From: JAICXG01 sp963801255
Lineage (GTDB): Bacteria > Verrucomicrobiota > Verrucomicrobiia > Chthoniobacterales > UBA10450
NCBI GenBank assembly: GCA_963801255.1
Contig: CAWDEC010000013.1
Coordinates: forward strand, 62,001-126,000
DNA length: 64,000 bases
Direction: 5' to 3'
In this document: positions 51,955 through 60,555 of the stretch, piece after piece
How positions within the stretch are numbered: the first letter of the stretch is position 1
Layout: every line of letters starts with the position of its first letter
The notes under the pieces: model-generated
What the model was told of the DNA's origin: nothing
The model's database searches: none
What the model saw: only the letters and a program-made list of their open reading frames with translations
Translations under genes and position numbers: made by a program

Positions 51955-52881
51955 ATGAACGATTGGGCCATTTCCGCGCGGGGTTTGCGCAAATCATATG
52001 GCTCACTTGAAGCGGTCAAAGGCATCGACATTGAAGTGGAGGCAGGCGAGGTTTTCGGTCTGCTTGGACCTAACGGCGCCGGCAAAACAACGACAGTCGA
52101 AATTCTCGAAGGCCTGCGTCCGCGCAGCGGCGGCGAAGTCACTGTCCTTGGCTTCGATCCCGACCGGCAAAAGCAAACGCTTAAGGATCGCATCGGCGTT
52201 TGCCTCCAGGCGACGAATCTCCCCGACAAAATAAAAGTGAACGAAGCGCTCGCTCTTTTCGGCGCCTTCTATTCGCGACGAGTCGATGATCAGAAGCTGC
52301 TCCAGCGTTTGCAGCTTTGGGAAAAACGCGAGGCGGGTTATGCGACTCTTTCCGGCGGACAAAAGCAACGTCTCGCGCTCGCCCTCGCGCTGATCAACGA
52401 TCCGCAAATGCTTTTCCTCGACGAGCCGACGACTGGCCTCGATCCACAGGTGCGTCTCGAGATTCGCGCTTTGATCGAAGAGTTGCGCGCCGAGAAACGG
52501 ACCATCCTTCTCACAACTCACTACATTGAGGAAGCCGAGCGACTCTGCGATCGGGTGGCCATCATCGATAACGGCGTTATCATCGCGCAGGGTTCACCAC
52601 GCGAGCTGCAGGAGAAAAGCGCGACACAATCGGGCGTCGAGATTTTGCTGGGCCAACCGCTTCCGCCTAACGAATTGCCGCAATGGCCCGGTGTCATCCG
52701 CACCATCGTAAGCGAAGATCGGCGCAACCTCTCGGTCAGCTCAAGCCGTCCCGCCCAGACGCTGGTCGAGATGATCCGCTGGGTCGACGCCCAAGGGATC
52801 GAACTCGTCGACGTGCATCTAAAACGTCCGACGCTCGAAGACGTTTTCATCGAGCTGACTGGAAAACGTCTGCGCGACTAA
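51955..52881 (+). CDS. ABC transporter ATP-binding protein (ABC-2 export type)
   Basis: 308 residues. Walker A GPNGAGKTTT (38-47), Q-loop region CLQATNLP, signature LSGGQKQRL (132-140), Walker B LFLDEP (153-158), H-loop TTHYIEEAE, followed by a DrrA/CcmA-type C-terminal regulatory extension of about 90 residues. The stop (GACTAACGA, near the dispersed 9-mer) is three bases from the start of the next gene, whose N-terminal half is the matching ABC-2 permease. Together they form an exporter; the substrate is unknown. Confidence 0.94.
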   Translation: MNDWAISARGLRKSYGSLEAVKGIDIEVEAGEVFGLLGPNGAGKTTTVEILEGLRPRSGGEVTVLGFDPDRQKQTLKDRIGVCLQATNLPDKIKVNEALALFGAFYSRRVDDQKLLQRLQLWEKREAGYATLSGGQKQRLALALALINDPQMLFLDEPTTGLDPQVRLEIRALIEELRAEKRTILLTTHYIEEAERLCDRVAIIDNGVIIAQGSPRELQEKSATQSGVEILLGQPLPPNELPQWPGVIRTIVSEDRRNLSVSSSRPAQTLVEMIRWVDAQGIELVDVHLKRPTLEDVFIELTGKRLRD

Positions 52882-52884
52882 CGA

Positions 52885-55083
52885 ATGAAAGCTTTCCTCG
52901 CTCTCCTCAAGATTGACCTCAAGCTGGCGATGCGAAACCGCACCGTCCTCTTCTTCAATTACTTTTTTCCGCTCATTTTTTTCTTTGTCTTCGCCCAGCT
53001 GATGGATGCGCATCAGGGCTCGATTATTCTCCAGGTGGTCGCGATGGTGACCGTGCTCGGCATTCTCGGGAATGGCCTTTTCGGCGCCGGTATGCGCGCA
53101 GTGCAGGAACGCGAGGAAAATGTTCTTCGTCGTTACAAGGTCACTCCAATTACACCGGTGCCTTTGCTCTGCGCTTCGATGATCACTGGCGTGGTGCTTT
53201 TCGTGCCGAGCGTGATCCTCATTCTTTGGCTGGCGCGCCAGTTTTATGGGATGGCTGTCCCGACACAGCTCGGTTCTTTTATCATCTTCGTTTGCCTCGG
53301 GGCGGTGGCCTTTCGCTCGTTAGGTCTAATCATCGCCGCAGTCGTCAATTCTTCGCAGGAGAGCAACATCCTCATCCAGCCGATCTACATGACGATGCTC
53401 TTCCTGAGCGGCGCAACTATTCCGCTCACCGTCATGCCGCATTGGCTGCAAAACATCACCCAGTTCATTCCCGCGACCTATCTCATGACGGGAATCAGCG
53501 GCATGCTCTTGCGGGGCGAAACGCTCTTCGCCAATCTTCCGGCAATCGGCGCGCTCATTCTCACCACCGTGGTCGCCACCTTTATCGCGACGAAGCTGTT
53601 CCGTTGGGAGAAGGACGAAAAGCTGCGGCCGGCGGCAAAGTTTTGGGTGCTGGTGGTGCTTCTCCCGTTTTTATTGCTGGGCGTTTATCAGGCATGGAGC
53701 CAGCACGACCTGGTGAAGGCGCGCATCCTCGCGCGGCAACTTCGCCAGGGACAAACCTGGCTAATTCAGAATGGCCGCATCTTTGTCGGCAACGGCAAAG
53801 TGATCGAGTCCGGTGCCGTACTCGTTAAGGGCGGGAAAATCGCCGAGGTTTACGAAGGCAAATTTCCGGAGGCGAAGCAGCTCAACGCCGAGGCCGTCGA
53901 CGCCGCCGGCAAGACCATTCTGCCTGGGTTGATCGACGTGCATGTGCATCTTGGCGGTCCCGGCGGATTCTACGAAGACTGGTCGAAACTCGATCCGCAG
54001 AAATCCTCCGAGCGCGAGTTGGAGTCGTATCTCTATTGCGGCATCACCGCAGTGCGGAGCGCTGGGGACAAGCTCGATGAGATGTTGCAACTCCGAGCGC
54101 GCTTCAACAGCGGCGAGCGACTCGGGAGCGAGCTCCTTCTTTGCGGTCCGCTCTTTACCGCCGAAGGCGGACACGGCACGGAATACGCCAAGAATCTGCC
54201 GGAAATGGCGCGCGCCGGATTCAATGCGCAGTTTCTCCGCATTCCGAAAACGCAGATCGAAGCGCGTCAAATGGTGGACGACCTCGCGCATAAAGGAGTG
54301 AACGCGATCAAGGGAATTCTTGAGGTTGGCGTGCCTGGCTACAGCTTCAACCGCATGAACCTCGACCTGCTGCGCGCGGTGGTGGAGGAAGCGCATGCCA
54401 ATAAACTGCCGGCTTCGATTCACACCGGTGACGCGCGCGACGTGGTAGACGCTGTTTCGTTAGGGGCCGATTCCGTCGAGCACGGCTCTTTTCGCGACGA
54501 AATCCCGGACGCTACGATTGCCGAAATGAAGGCAAAGGGAATCGCTTACGATCCGACGCTGAGCGTCGTCGAAGGCCTGAGCGATTTTGCGAAAGGGAAA
54601 ACAGATCTTTTGCAGCGTTCGTTAGTCCAACAGGTCACTCCAAAGGATTTGCTGGAAGGGACTGCCAAGGCCGCCAGTAGCGCAGAGATGAAACCGATGC
54701 GCGAAGGACTGAGCCATTATCCGCTCTCGATGGAAATCGGCGATCGCAACCTGCGCAAGGCGTGGCAGGCCGGCGTCATGCTTGTGACCGGCTCCGACGC
54801 GGGCAATCCGCTTGTCTTGCATGGTCCGACGATCCAGCGCGAAATCGAGTTGTGGGCGGCGGCCGGCATTCCGGTTCCGGTCGCGCTGCAGGCGGCAACC
54901 TTGAATGCAGCGAAATTGCTCAGAGCCGAGGGCCGCATGGGCACAGTCGAAAAAGGAAAGGAAGCGAATCTGCTCGTTGTCGACGGCAATCCATTGCAAG
55001 ATGTGCGCGTCCTTTCCTCCATCTCTTACGTCTTTCTCAAAGGCGAACGCGTCGCCCGAACAACGTTGTTCGAGCAAAAATAG
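52885..55083 (+). CDS. ABC-2 permease fused to an amidohydrolase
   Basis: 732 residues as one continuous frame. Residues 1-245 are a complete ABC-2 permease with six membrane segments (about 24-40, 48-66, 98-117, 132-155, 168-186, 219-238). A seventh hydrophobic segment follows (253-270). Residues about 290-730 are an amidohydrolase of the imidazolonepropionase/prolidase-like branch: IQNGRIFVGNGKVIESGAVL, metal motif HVHLGG (His353, His355), IHTGDARD, DSVEHGSF and TGSDAGNPLVLHG, with the C-terminal EKGKEANLLVVDGNPL. If the N-terminus is cytoplasmic, the seventh segment would place the hydrolase outside the cytoplasm. The pairing of exporter and hydrolase suggests processing of the transported compound. 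This reading is inference. Confidence 0.9.
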   Translation: MKAFLALLKIDLKLAMRNRTVLFFNYFFPLIFFFVFAQLMDAHQGSIILQVVAMVTVLGILGNGLFGAGMRAVQEREENVLRRYKVTPITPVPLLCASMITGVVLFVPSVILILWLARQFYGMAVPTQLGSFIIFVCLGAVAFRSLGLIIAAVVNSSQESNILIQPIYMTMLFLSGATIPLTVMPHWLQNITQFIPATYLMTGISGMLLRGETLFANLPAIGALILTTVVATFIATKLFRWEKDEKLRPAAKFWVLVVLLPFLLLGVYQAWSQHDLVKARILARQLRQGQTWLIQNGRIFVGNGKVIESGAVLVKGGKIAEVYEGKFPEAKQLNAEAVDAAGKTILPGLIDVHVHLGGPGGFYEDWSKLDPQKSSERELESYLYCGITAVRSAGDKLDEMLQLRARFNSGERLGSELLLCGPLFTAEGGHGTEYAKNLPEMARAGFNAQFLRIPKTQIEARQMVDDLAHKGVNAIKGILEVGVPGYSFNRMNLDLLRAVVEEAHANKLPASIHTGDARDVVDAVSLGADSVEHGSFRDEIPDATIAEMKAKGIAYDPTLSVVEGLSDFAKGKTDLLQRSLVQQVTPKDLLEGTAKAASSAEMKPMREGLSHYPLSMEIGDRNLRKAWQAGVMLVTGSDAGNPLVLHGPTIQREIELWAAAGIPVPVALQAATLNAAKLLRAEGRMGTVEKGKEANLLVVDGNPLQDVRVLSSISYVFLKGERVARTTLFEQK

Positions 55084-55093
55084 ACGGCCGCGC

Positions 55094-55651
55094 CTAACGA
55101 TAATGAAGCCAGATCAGCCGCGGCGATTCTCCAGCCAGGACAACAAAGAGGTTATCGTAGTCGGCTTCGGTCATGATCACCGGCGTGGAGATTCCGAGCG
55201 CCTTGACGATCTGGGGGAGAGTGTTGGAATGCCCGACGACAAGCACGTTGCCGCTCGTTGCGCGAATCCGGGCGATTAACGATGACACGTCCTTGCCAGG
55301 GACGATCTCAGGATGAATGCCTAACGATTTTGCCAGCGGCGCCGCGGTTTGCTGCGTACGCTGATATTCGCTGGTAAAAATTGCGGCGATCTTTGCATCT
55401 TTTAGTTCCTGCGCCAGATGCAGAGCGCGCATGCTGCCCTCGGCAGAAAGGCCGGGATCGGATGAAACACTCCCGCCGGAATCCGCGCGTTCCGCGTGCC
55501 TGACAAGAAAGATCGTCGACGCCGCGAACGTGGGAACGGCGAGCAAAGACATGCTCACGAACAGCAAAACCACCACTGTGTACGTCTGCCAGCGTGCTAC
55601 GGGCAGGGAATCCGACTTCAACAACTCGTGGCCGCAATCTGATTCGATCAT
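55094..55651 (-). CDS. Histidine phosphatase family protein, membrane-anchored or exported
   Basis: 185 residues. Hydrophobic segment 24-43 (signal or anchor), then the phosphoglycerate-mutase-like fold with the RHAER motif (phospho-His52), TSEYQRTQQTAAPLA and VVGHSNTLP. The substrate is unknown; extracytoplasmic location suggests a phosphate-ester scavenging role. The stop TAG lies in an exact 9-mer copy (55092-55100), which is also nearly the whole gap to the convergent fusion gene. Confidence 0.87.
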   Translation of the reverse strand: MIESDCGHELLKSDSLPVARWQTYTVVVLLFVSMSLLAVPTFAASTIFLVRHAERADSGGSVSSDPGLSAEGSMRALHLAQELKDAKIAAIFTSEYQRTQQTAAPLAKSLGIHPEIVPGKDVSSLIARIRATSGNVLVVGHSNTLPQIVKALGISTPVIMTEADYDNLFVVLAGESPRLIWLHYR

Positions 55652-55789
55652 CGATTCGTTTTTTGTTGGCGCGCACTCTTTACGGGTTGCCCGGACCCGG
55701 CCCAGAAGATATTCGATTTGCTCATTAATGTGCGCAGTTTGTTAGCGGCGCCTTTCTCCAATCCAGTTATTTTGGGGCAGAATTGAACC

Positions 55790-56776
55790 ATGAAGAACGT
55801 GAACGGACTCCATCATGTCACCGCCATCGCCGGTCCGGCACAGGAGAATCTCGACTTTTACGCCGGCGTTCTCGGAATGCGGCTGGTGAAAAAAAGTGTG
55901 AACCAGGACGATCCCGGCACTTATCATCTCTTTTACGCCGACGCCGAAGGACATCCGGGAACGGACATCACGTTTTTTCCGTGGGCCGATCTCGCGCCGA
56001 GTCAAGACGGCTATGGCTTGAGCACGGAAGTGTCGCTCACCGTGGCGCCCGGAAGCTTGGAATTCTGGAGAGAACGATTCACTCGCTACGGCACACGTGT
56101 CTTTGATCTCGAAACTCGCTTCGGACAAAGGGTCTTGCCATTGGCCGATCCACATGGCTTGCGCCTCGCGTTGGTGGAAAGTGAGAGTTTGTTAGACCGC
56201 GCTTTCAGCGCCTGGAAGGAAAGTCCAATCCCGGTCGAGCATCAAATTCGGGGACTGGAAAGTGCGCGGATGGTTGAGCAGGATTTGGCCAATACGGCTT
56301 CGTTTCTTCGCGAGTCGTTAGGCTTCGAGCAGTTAGGTGAGGAAAATGGCTGGCAACGGTATGCGCTTTCAGAGGCGCGTGCTTCCGCGCCCCAAGCGAG
56401 CGTTTCCGGGCGCTATCTCGATCTCCGCGCCGCGCCGACTGCACGCCGTGGTGCCTGGGGAACGGGCAGCATTCATCATCTCGCCTGGCGGGTGGAAGAC
56501 GATGGGCACGAGTTGGACATGCGCGAGCGGGTCCTGCGCGGCGGTGCGCATCCGACGCCGGTGATCGATCGATTCTGGTTCAAATCCGTTTATTTCCGCG
56601 AACCCGGCGGGGTGCTTTTTGAATTGGCGACCGACGGCCCTGGCTTCCATGTCGATGAAAAACTTGAATCGTTAGGCGAAACTCTCGTCCTTCCACCGTG
56701 GCTCGAGCCGAATCGGGCCGCGATTGAAAAAATCCTTCCGCCGCTCACCCTGCCTATCGAAAAACCAACGAATTGA
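55790..56776 (+). CDS. Ring-cleaving dioxygenase-like VOC protein (MhqO/MhqA type)
   Basis: 328 residues made of two vicinal-oxygen-chelate modules. First: NGLHHVTAIAGPAQENLDFY with GMRLVKKSVNQDDPGTYHLF. Second: GTGSIHHLAWRVEDDGHELD and the metal Glu in GGVLFELATDGPGF. The KKSVNQDDP and PLADPHGLRLALVE blocks match the family of hydroquinone-specific and related dioxygenases. The real substrate cannot be told. Divergent from the histidine phosphatase, 138 bases apart. Exact 9-mer copies at 56315 and 56669 are read as SLG. Confidence 0.85.
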   Translation: MKNVNGLHHVTAIAGPAQENLDFYAGVLGMRLVKKSVNQDDPGTYHLFYADAEGHPGTDITFFPWADLAPSQDGYGLSTEVSLTVAPGSLEFWRERFTRYGTRVFDLETRFGQRVLPLADPHGLRLALVESESLLDRAFSAWKESPIPVEHQIRGLESARMVEQDLANTASFLRESLGFEQLGEENGWQRYALSEARASAPQASVSGRYLDLRAAPTARRGAWGTGSIHHLAWRVEDDGHELDMRERVLRGGAHPTPVIDRFWFKSVYFREPGGVLFELATDGPGFHVDEKLESLGETLVLPPWLEPNRAAIEKILPPLTLPIEKPTN

Positions 56777-56936
56777 ATTGGTCTGCCTAACGATTCGTGC
56801 AGGTTTGGGTCACGACCGTGTCCATTGAGTCCTTGCGGGAGGTGGTGATTCGCCAGAGATGCGAGCCTGTCGCCCTGGAGTGGGCACTCGTTGGACGCGC
56901 CCTTTCGTCCATGGGATTTTTAGAGACCGATTTCCG

Positions 56937-58244
56937 ATGCTGACTGAAACCGATCGTCTCCAATTCATTCGCAACGCGTTCCCGGCCGAAGGACTTTTCG
57001 CCGAGAAGGATTGGCTCATCACGCCTGAGCCCTTCGCGATTGAGGAGAAATGGCGCAAAGACCTTGAGCGACTGGGACATCAACTCTTGGTTTTTCAGCG
57101 GGCCTGTAATCAGCTTTACCAGCAGAGCGCAAAGGGAAAACAGCCTGCCTGGGTTGCGCACTATCTTGATCTCGGCAAACCGCCCGAGTTAATCGAGTTC
57201 TCGCGCCGGAAGGAATTTCGGGAAGATCTGCCCCTCGTCATTCGGCCCGATCTCATTTTAACAGAGAACGGCTGGACGATAGCCGAGATCGACTCCGTTC
57301 CCGGTGGCATCGGCCTCACGGCCTGGCTCAATCAAACCTATACCGATCTCGGCATGGAAGTGATCGGCGGACGCGAAGGAATGCTGGAGGGTTTCGCGAC
57401 GATTTTGCCTAACGGCGGCGATATTGTGATCTCGGAAGAGTCGACCACCTACCGGCCGGAAATGGAATGGCTCGTTAGGCAGTTGAACGGCCGCAATCCC
57501 GATCGTTCGTGGAAGGTCAGGGCCGCAGAAGATTACGATCCCCTGACCGGTCGGGACGTGTATCGATTCTTCGAATTGTTCGACCTCCCGAATCTTCCGC
57601 GCGTGGGCCAGTTGATGGAGGCGGCCGCGCGCGGCGAACTGAAGGTGTCGCCGCCGTTTAAGCCCTATCTCGAGGAGAAAATGTGGTTTGCACTTTTCTG
57701 GCTCCAGCCGCTGCGCGAGTTCTGGCGACGGGAGTTGGGCGATAAATATTTTCGCCAACTCCAGGCGATGATCCCCTACACCTGGATCCTGGATCCGACG
57801 CCGCTCCCGCAGCATGCAGTGATCCCGCAGCTTGAGATAAATGATTGGCGCGAAGCGGCCAAACTCAGTCAGAAAGAGCGCGATCTCATCTTAAAGGTGA
57901 GCGGTTTTTCGCCGTTAGGCTGGGGTAGCCGAGGAGTCTCGTTAGGCGCGGACCTGCCGCAGACAGAGTGGCAACAGCGAATCCAGGATGCTCTCGAGAA
58001 TTTCGAACAGGAGCCAATGATTCTGCAGCGATTTCACAAGGGGCACCTTTTCGATCAGCGTTATTGGGAACGCGAGACAAACGAACTCGCGACAATGCGC
58101 GGTCGAGTTCGTCTCAGCCCTTATTATTTTGTCGAGAATAACAAAGCAGAGATGCGGGGTGCGCTGGCCACGATTTGCCCGGCGGATAAGAAGCTGATTC
58201 ACGGCATGCGCGATGCCATTCTCGCGCCCAGCCGATTTGTTTGA
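56937..58244 (+). CDS. Uncharacterised protein, possible ATP-grasp-type ligase
   Basis: Start taken at ATG 56937 (MLTETDRLQFIRNAFPAEG); the ATG at 56859 adds 26 residues of shadow-like sequence. 435 residues, soluble, no signal peptide. Notable blocks: LPLVIRPDLILTENGWTIAE then IDSVPGGIGLTAWL, VISEESTTYRPEMEWL, GWGSRGVSLG, and PMILQRFHKGHLFDQRYW. The RPD...E-D...PGG arrangement and the late QRFHKG segment recall ATP-grasp enzymes such as glutathionylspermidine-synthase-like proteins, but I cannot prove this. Flanked by a VOC gene upstream (same strand) and the osmolyte importer (convergent). Confidence 0.7.
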   Translation: MLTETDRLQFIRNAFPAEGLFAEKDWLITPEPFAIEEKWRKDLERLGHQLLVFQRACNQLYQQSAKGKQPAWVAHYLDLGKPPELIEFSRRKEFREDLPLVIRPDLILTENGWTIAEIDSVPGGIGLTAWLNQTYTDLGMEVIGGREGMLEGFATILPNGGDIVISEESTTYRPEMEWLVRQLNGRNPDRSWKVRAAEDYDPLTGRDVYRFFELFDLPNLPRVGQLMEAAARGELKVSPPFKPYLEEKMWFALFWLQPLREFWRRELGDKYFRQLQAMIPYTWILDPTPLPQHAVIPQLEINDWREAAKLSQKERDLILKVSGFSPLGWGSRGVSLGADLPQTEWQQRIQDALENFEQEPMILQRFHKGHLFDQRYWERETNELATMRGRVRLSPYYFVENNKAEMRGALATICPADKKLIHGMRDAILAPSRFV

Positions 58245-58296
58245 ACCTGGCACCGTCTCTCAATCTGCCTAACGAATCGCAATGCTGAAGCGCCTG

Positions 58297-59760
58297 CTAG
58301 CTTTGGGCGAGGCGGAGTCCGCGCGGGATCAATACGCGATCGAGCAAATCGAATAATCCCTGGACAAGAAGCGCGAGCAAGGCGGCGGGGATCGCGCCCT
58401 CGAGAATAGTCACGTTGTCATTCAGGTTGAGTCCGCTCAGGATCGGTTCCCCCAACCCGCCCGCTCCGATCAACGCGGCAAGAGTGGCCGTGCCAATATT
58501 GATCACCGCGCTTGTCTTAATGCCGCCGAGAATCGTGCGCGAGGCGAGTGGCAGATAGATTTTTCGCAACCGCGCCGAAGGGGGCAAGCCGAGCGCGATC
58601 GCAGAATCACGCAGCGCGGGCGGAATATCCTGCAATCCGGTGGCCGTGTTTCGAACGATCGGAAGAAGCCCATAGAGAAAAAGTGCCACGATGGCTGTCG
58701 TGGCGCTGATGCCGAGGAAAGGAACGGGCACGAGCAAGGCGAGAAGGGCAAGCGACGGGATGGTTTGGACCATGCCGACGATGGCCAGAATTCCCTGGCC
58801 TAACGAACCACCCCTGCTCGCAGCGATGCCGAGTGGCAAGCCGATAAGGATGGAAAGCAGCAGCGAAATTCCGGCCAGCTCGAGATGCCGTGTAGTCCAA
58901 CCCGCGAGCTTGCGCGGGAAATTCTGCTCCGACGCGGATTCGTTAGGCGCGCCCCCAAAATAGAGAGAGGCCGCGTAGGAGTAATTTTTTGTCCTCTCGG
59001 CCGCAGCGTTGAGCGCGATCATTTTATCTTCATTGATGCGGCCGATTTGCTGCAACGCCTCCACGGCGTGTGCATCCAGGCCCAGGCGGTAGAGGTAAAC
59101 CGCCTTGTATTCTGGAAAGAAGTGCCGGTCGTCGCGCAGAACGACAAGCTGGTTCTCCGCAATCTTGGCGTCGGTCGAATACGCGTCTTTCAGGTCGATT
59201 GAACCATTGACGAGCGCGGCGTAGCCGAGGGCATGGTCGATTCCCCGAACATGAAGCATCGTTAGACCATAACTTTGCGCGAGCGGGCGCCAGCCATCCT
59301 GCCGATCGAGGAATTCGTGCGTCAAACCAAACTGGAGATCCGGATGCTGCTTCAAATCGCTGATCGATTGAATCCCCATGGACGCGGCCTCAGACTGGCG
59401 CATGACAAGCGCGTAGGTGTTGTTGAAACCGAGATCGCGCGACATCCCGACGCCGAGTTTCTCCAGCCGGCGGCGTAGTTCCTCTTCGGACAATCGCTCT
59501 TTCGCCTTAAGAATTTCCTCGCCGATCGTGCCGGTGTACTCCGGGTAGAGATCGATCTGTCCGCCGCGCAGTGCCTGCCAAAGGATAATTGTCCCGCCCA
59601 TGCCGGCGCGTTCCTCGACCTGAAAACCAGCCCGTTCGAGAGCAGTTTTGGCAATTTCGCCAAGGACGTAGGACTCGGTGAATTTCTTTGAACCGACGAC
59701 GATTGGCTTGGCACCTAGCGAGGCGGCAAAGAACAGACTAACGAAAAGAAGCGATTTCAA
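58297..59760 (-). CDS. Compatible-solute ABC importer: substrate-binding protein fused to permease
   Basis: 487 residues. Signal peptide (KSLLFVSLFFAASLGAK), then an OpuAC-type binding domain at about 18-275 (PIVVGSKKFTESYVLGEIAK, LYPEYTGTIGEEIL, KDAYSTDAKI), then a permease domain at about 290-480 with five membrane helices and the EAA-like loop (LRDSAIALGLPPSARLRKIY LP). The family imports glycine betaine, choline or carnitine. The binding protein is N-terminal; in several Gram-positive OpuB/OpuC-type fusions it is C-terminal. The start overlaps the ATPase stop by four bases. Exact 9-mer copies at 58798 and 58940 are read within it. Confidence 0.9.
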   Translation of the reverse strand: MKSLLFVSLFFAASLGAKPIVVGSKKFTESYVLGEIAKTALERAGFQVEERAGMGGTIILWQALRGGQIDLYPEYTGTIGEEILKAKERLSEEELRRRLEKLGVGMSRDLGFNNTYALVMRQSEAASMGIQSISDLKQHPDLQFGLTHEFLDRQDGWRPLAQSYGLTMLHVRGIDHALGYAALVNGSIDLKDAYSTDAKIAENQLVVLRDDRHFFPEYKAVYLYRLGLDAHAVEALQQIGRINEDKMIALNAAAERTKNYSYAASLYFGGAPNESASEQNFPRKLAGWTTRHLELAGISLLLSILIGLPLGIAASRGGSLGQGILAIVGMVQTIPSLALLALLVPVPFLGISATTAIVALFLYGLLPIVRNTATGLQDIPPALRDSAIALGLPPSARLRKIYLPLASRTILGGIKTSAVINIGTATLAALIGAGGLGEPILSGLNLNDNVTILEGAIPAALLALLVQGLFDLLDRVLIPRGLRLAQS

Positions 59761-60498
59761 AATGCGGCGCTCCTTTGCGCGCGAATGAAGTCGGAAACAA
59801 ATTGCGTCGCGGGGCGATCGCGCAGATCGGCGGCGACACCGCGCTGCACAACGTGACCTTCATGCATCAGAACAATTTCGTCCGCGAGGTAGGCGGCCTC
59901 ACCCATGTCGTGCGTGACGAGGATGGTGGTCTGTCGCAAGCGGGCGAAAATTTCGTGCAGATCCTTTTGCAGAGCTGATCTGACCAGTGGATCGAGCGCG
60001 CCAAGGGGTTCATCGAGCAGGAGCACTTCCGGCTCGAGGATAAGCGCGCGCATGAGACTGACGCGCTGACGCTGCCCGCCGGAAAGTTCTGCGGGGTAGC
60101 GATCGAGGGCAGCGGGAGGAATTTGTGTGAGAGCGCAAAGTTCGTCGAGGCGCTTCTCCATTTCGTTAGGCGCGCGGCCGAGGTGGCGCGGCATGAGAAG
60201 GATGTTGCCGCGAGCGGTGAGGTGCGGAAATAAGCCGCCTTCCTGGATGACGTAGCCGGCAGCGGCGCCGAATATCGCGAGCGTTTTGCGAAGTGATTTC
60301 GACTCCGTCGAATTTGATCGTCCCTGCGTCGGGTTGGATCAGATGAATAATGAGCCGGAGTAAAGTCGACTTACCGCAGCCGCTGGGACCGATCAGCGCG
60401 GTCGTAAGTCCACGTTTGAATTCCAAGCTTGTCGGATGAAGCGCGATCGCGCCGTCGAAGCTCTTGCTTACTCCGATGAGTTGCACCAGGGCATCCAT
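59757..60498 (-). CDS. Compatible-solute ABC importer ATPase, frameshifted
   Basis: Two overlapping frames together make one ATPase. Frame A from ATG 60498 has Walker A GPSGCGKSTLL and runs to ITSQNARDIRRRC. It then becomes nonsense. The correct continuation (GYVIQEGGLFPHLTARGN, i.e. the Q-loop) is in the next frame and leads into AELSGGQRQRVSLMRAL, LLLDEPLGALDPLVRS and LVTHDMGEAAYLADE, ending at 59757. One extra C near 60255-60262 explains the break. Removing it restores a 246-residue OpuCA/ProV-type protein without CBS domains. It may be a true mutation or a sequencing or assembly error. Four-base overlap with the fusion gene downstream. Confidence 0.88.
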
Positions 60499-60555
60499 CC
60501 CGACGGCAAGAGTAGAGAGAATGCCGCCGGTGTCAGGCTATCTTGGCTGACTATC

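Larger units (their letters stand above)
1479..60171. repeat. Dispersed highly iterated 9-mer TCGTTAGGC / GCCTAACGA
   Basis: Exact copies found by eye. As TCGTTAGGC on the plus strand, starting at 1479, 2658, 3137, 6719, 8153, 11903, 13539, 15699, 17476, 22652, 23593, 26850, 32451, 34616, 36889, 38705, 43839, 47621, 47902, 48114, 56315, 56669, 57472, 57939, 58940 and 60163. As GCCTAACGA, starting at 2733, 2988, 7053, 7698, 8947, 9048, 9784, 18345, 20825, 21172, 21835, 23018, 26916, 35741, 43350, 47083, 47764, 48422, 50625, 51101, 51458, 52665, 55092, 55319, 56785, 58267 and 58798. About a dozen more differ only in the last base (for example 8959, 9342, 15485). Random expectation for one 9-mer on both strands of 64 kb is about 0.5. 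Copies lie in genes, across stop codons and between genes. I saw no longer shared flank. The function is unknown; candidates are an uptake word, a methylation or protein-binding site, or a Chi-like site. Confidence 0.93.

Noticed and set aside
1479..60171. Iterated word as integron attC sites (GTTAGGC matches the GTTRRRY core)
   Set aside because: Copies lie inside core genes without paired R', L' and L'' boxes or cassette structure, and no integrase gene is present.
1479..60171. Iterated word as a Chi or KOPS site
   Set aside because: Those are strongly oriented relative to replication; here the two orientations are 26 and 27. A replichore switch in the window is not indicated, but a whole-genome test would settle it.
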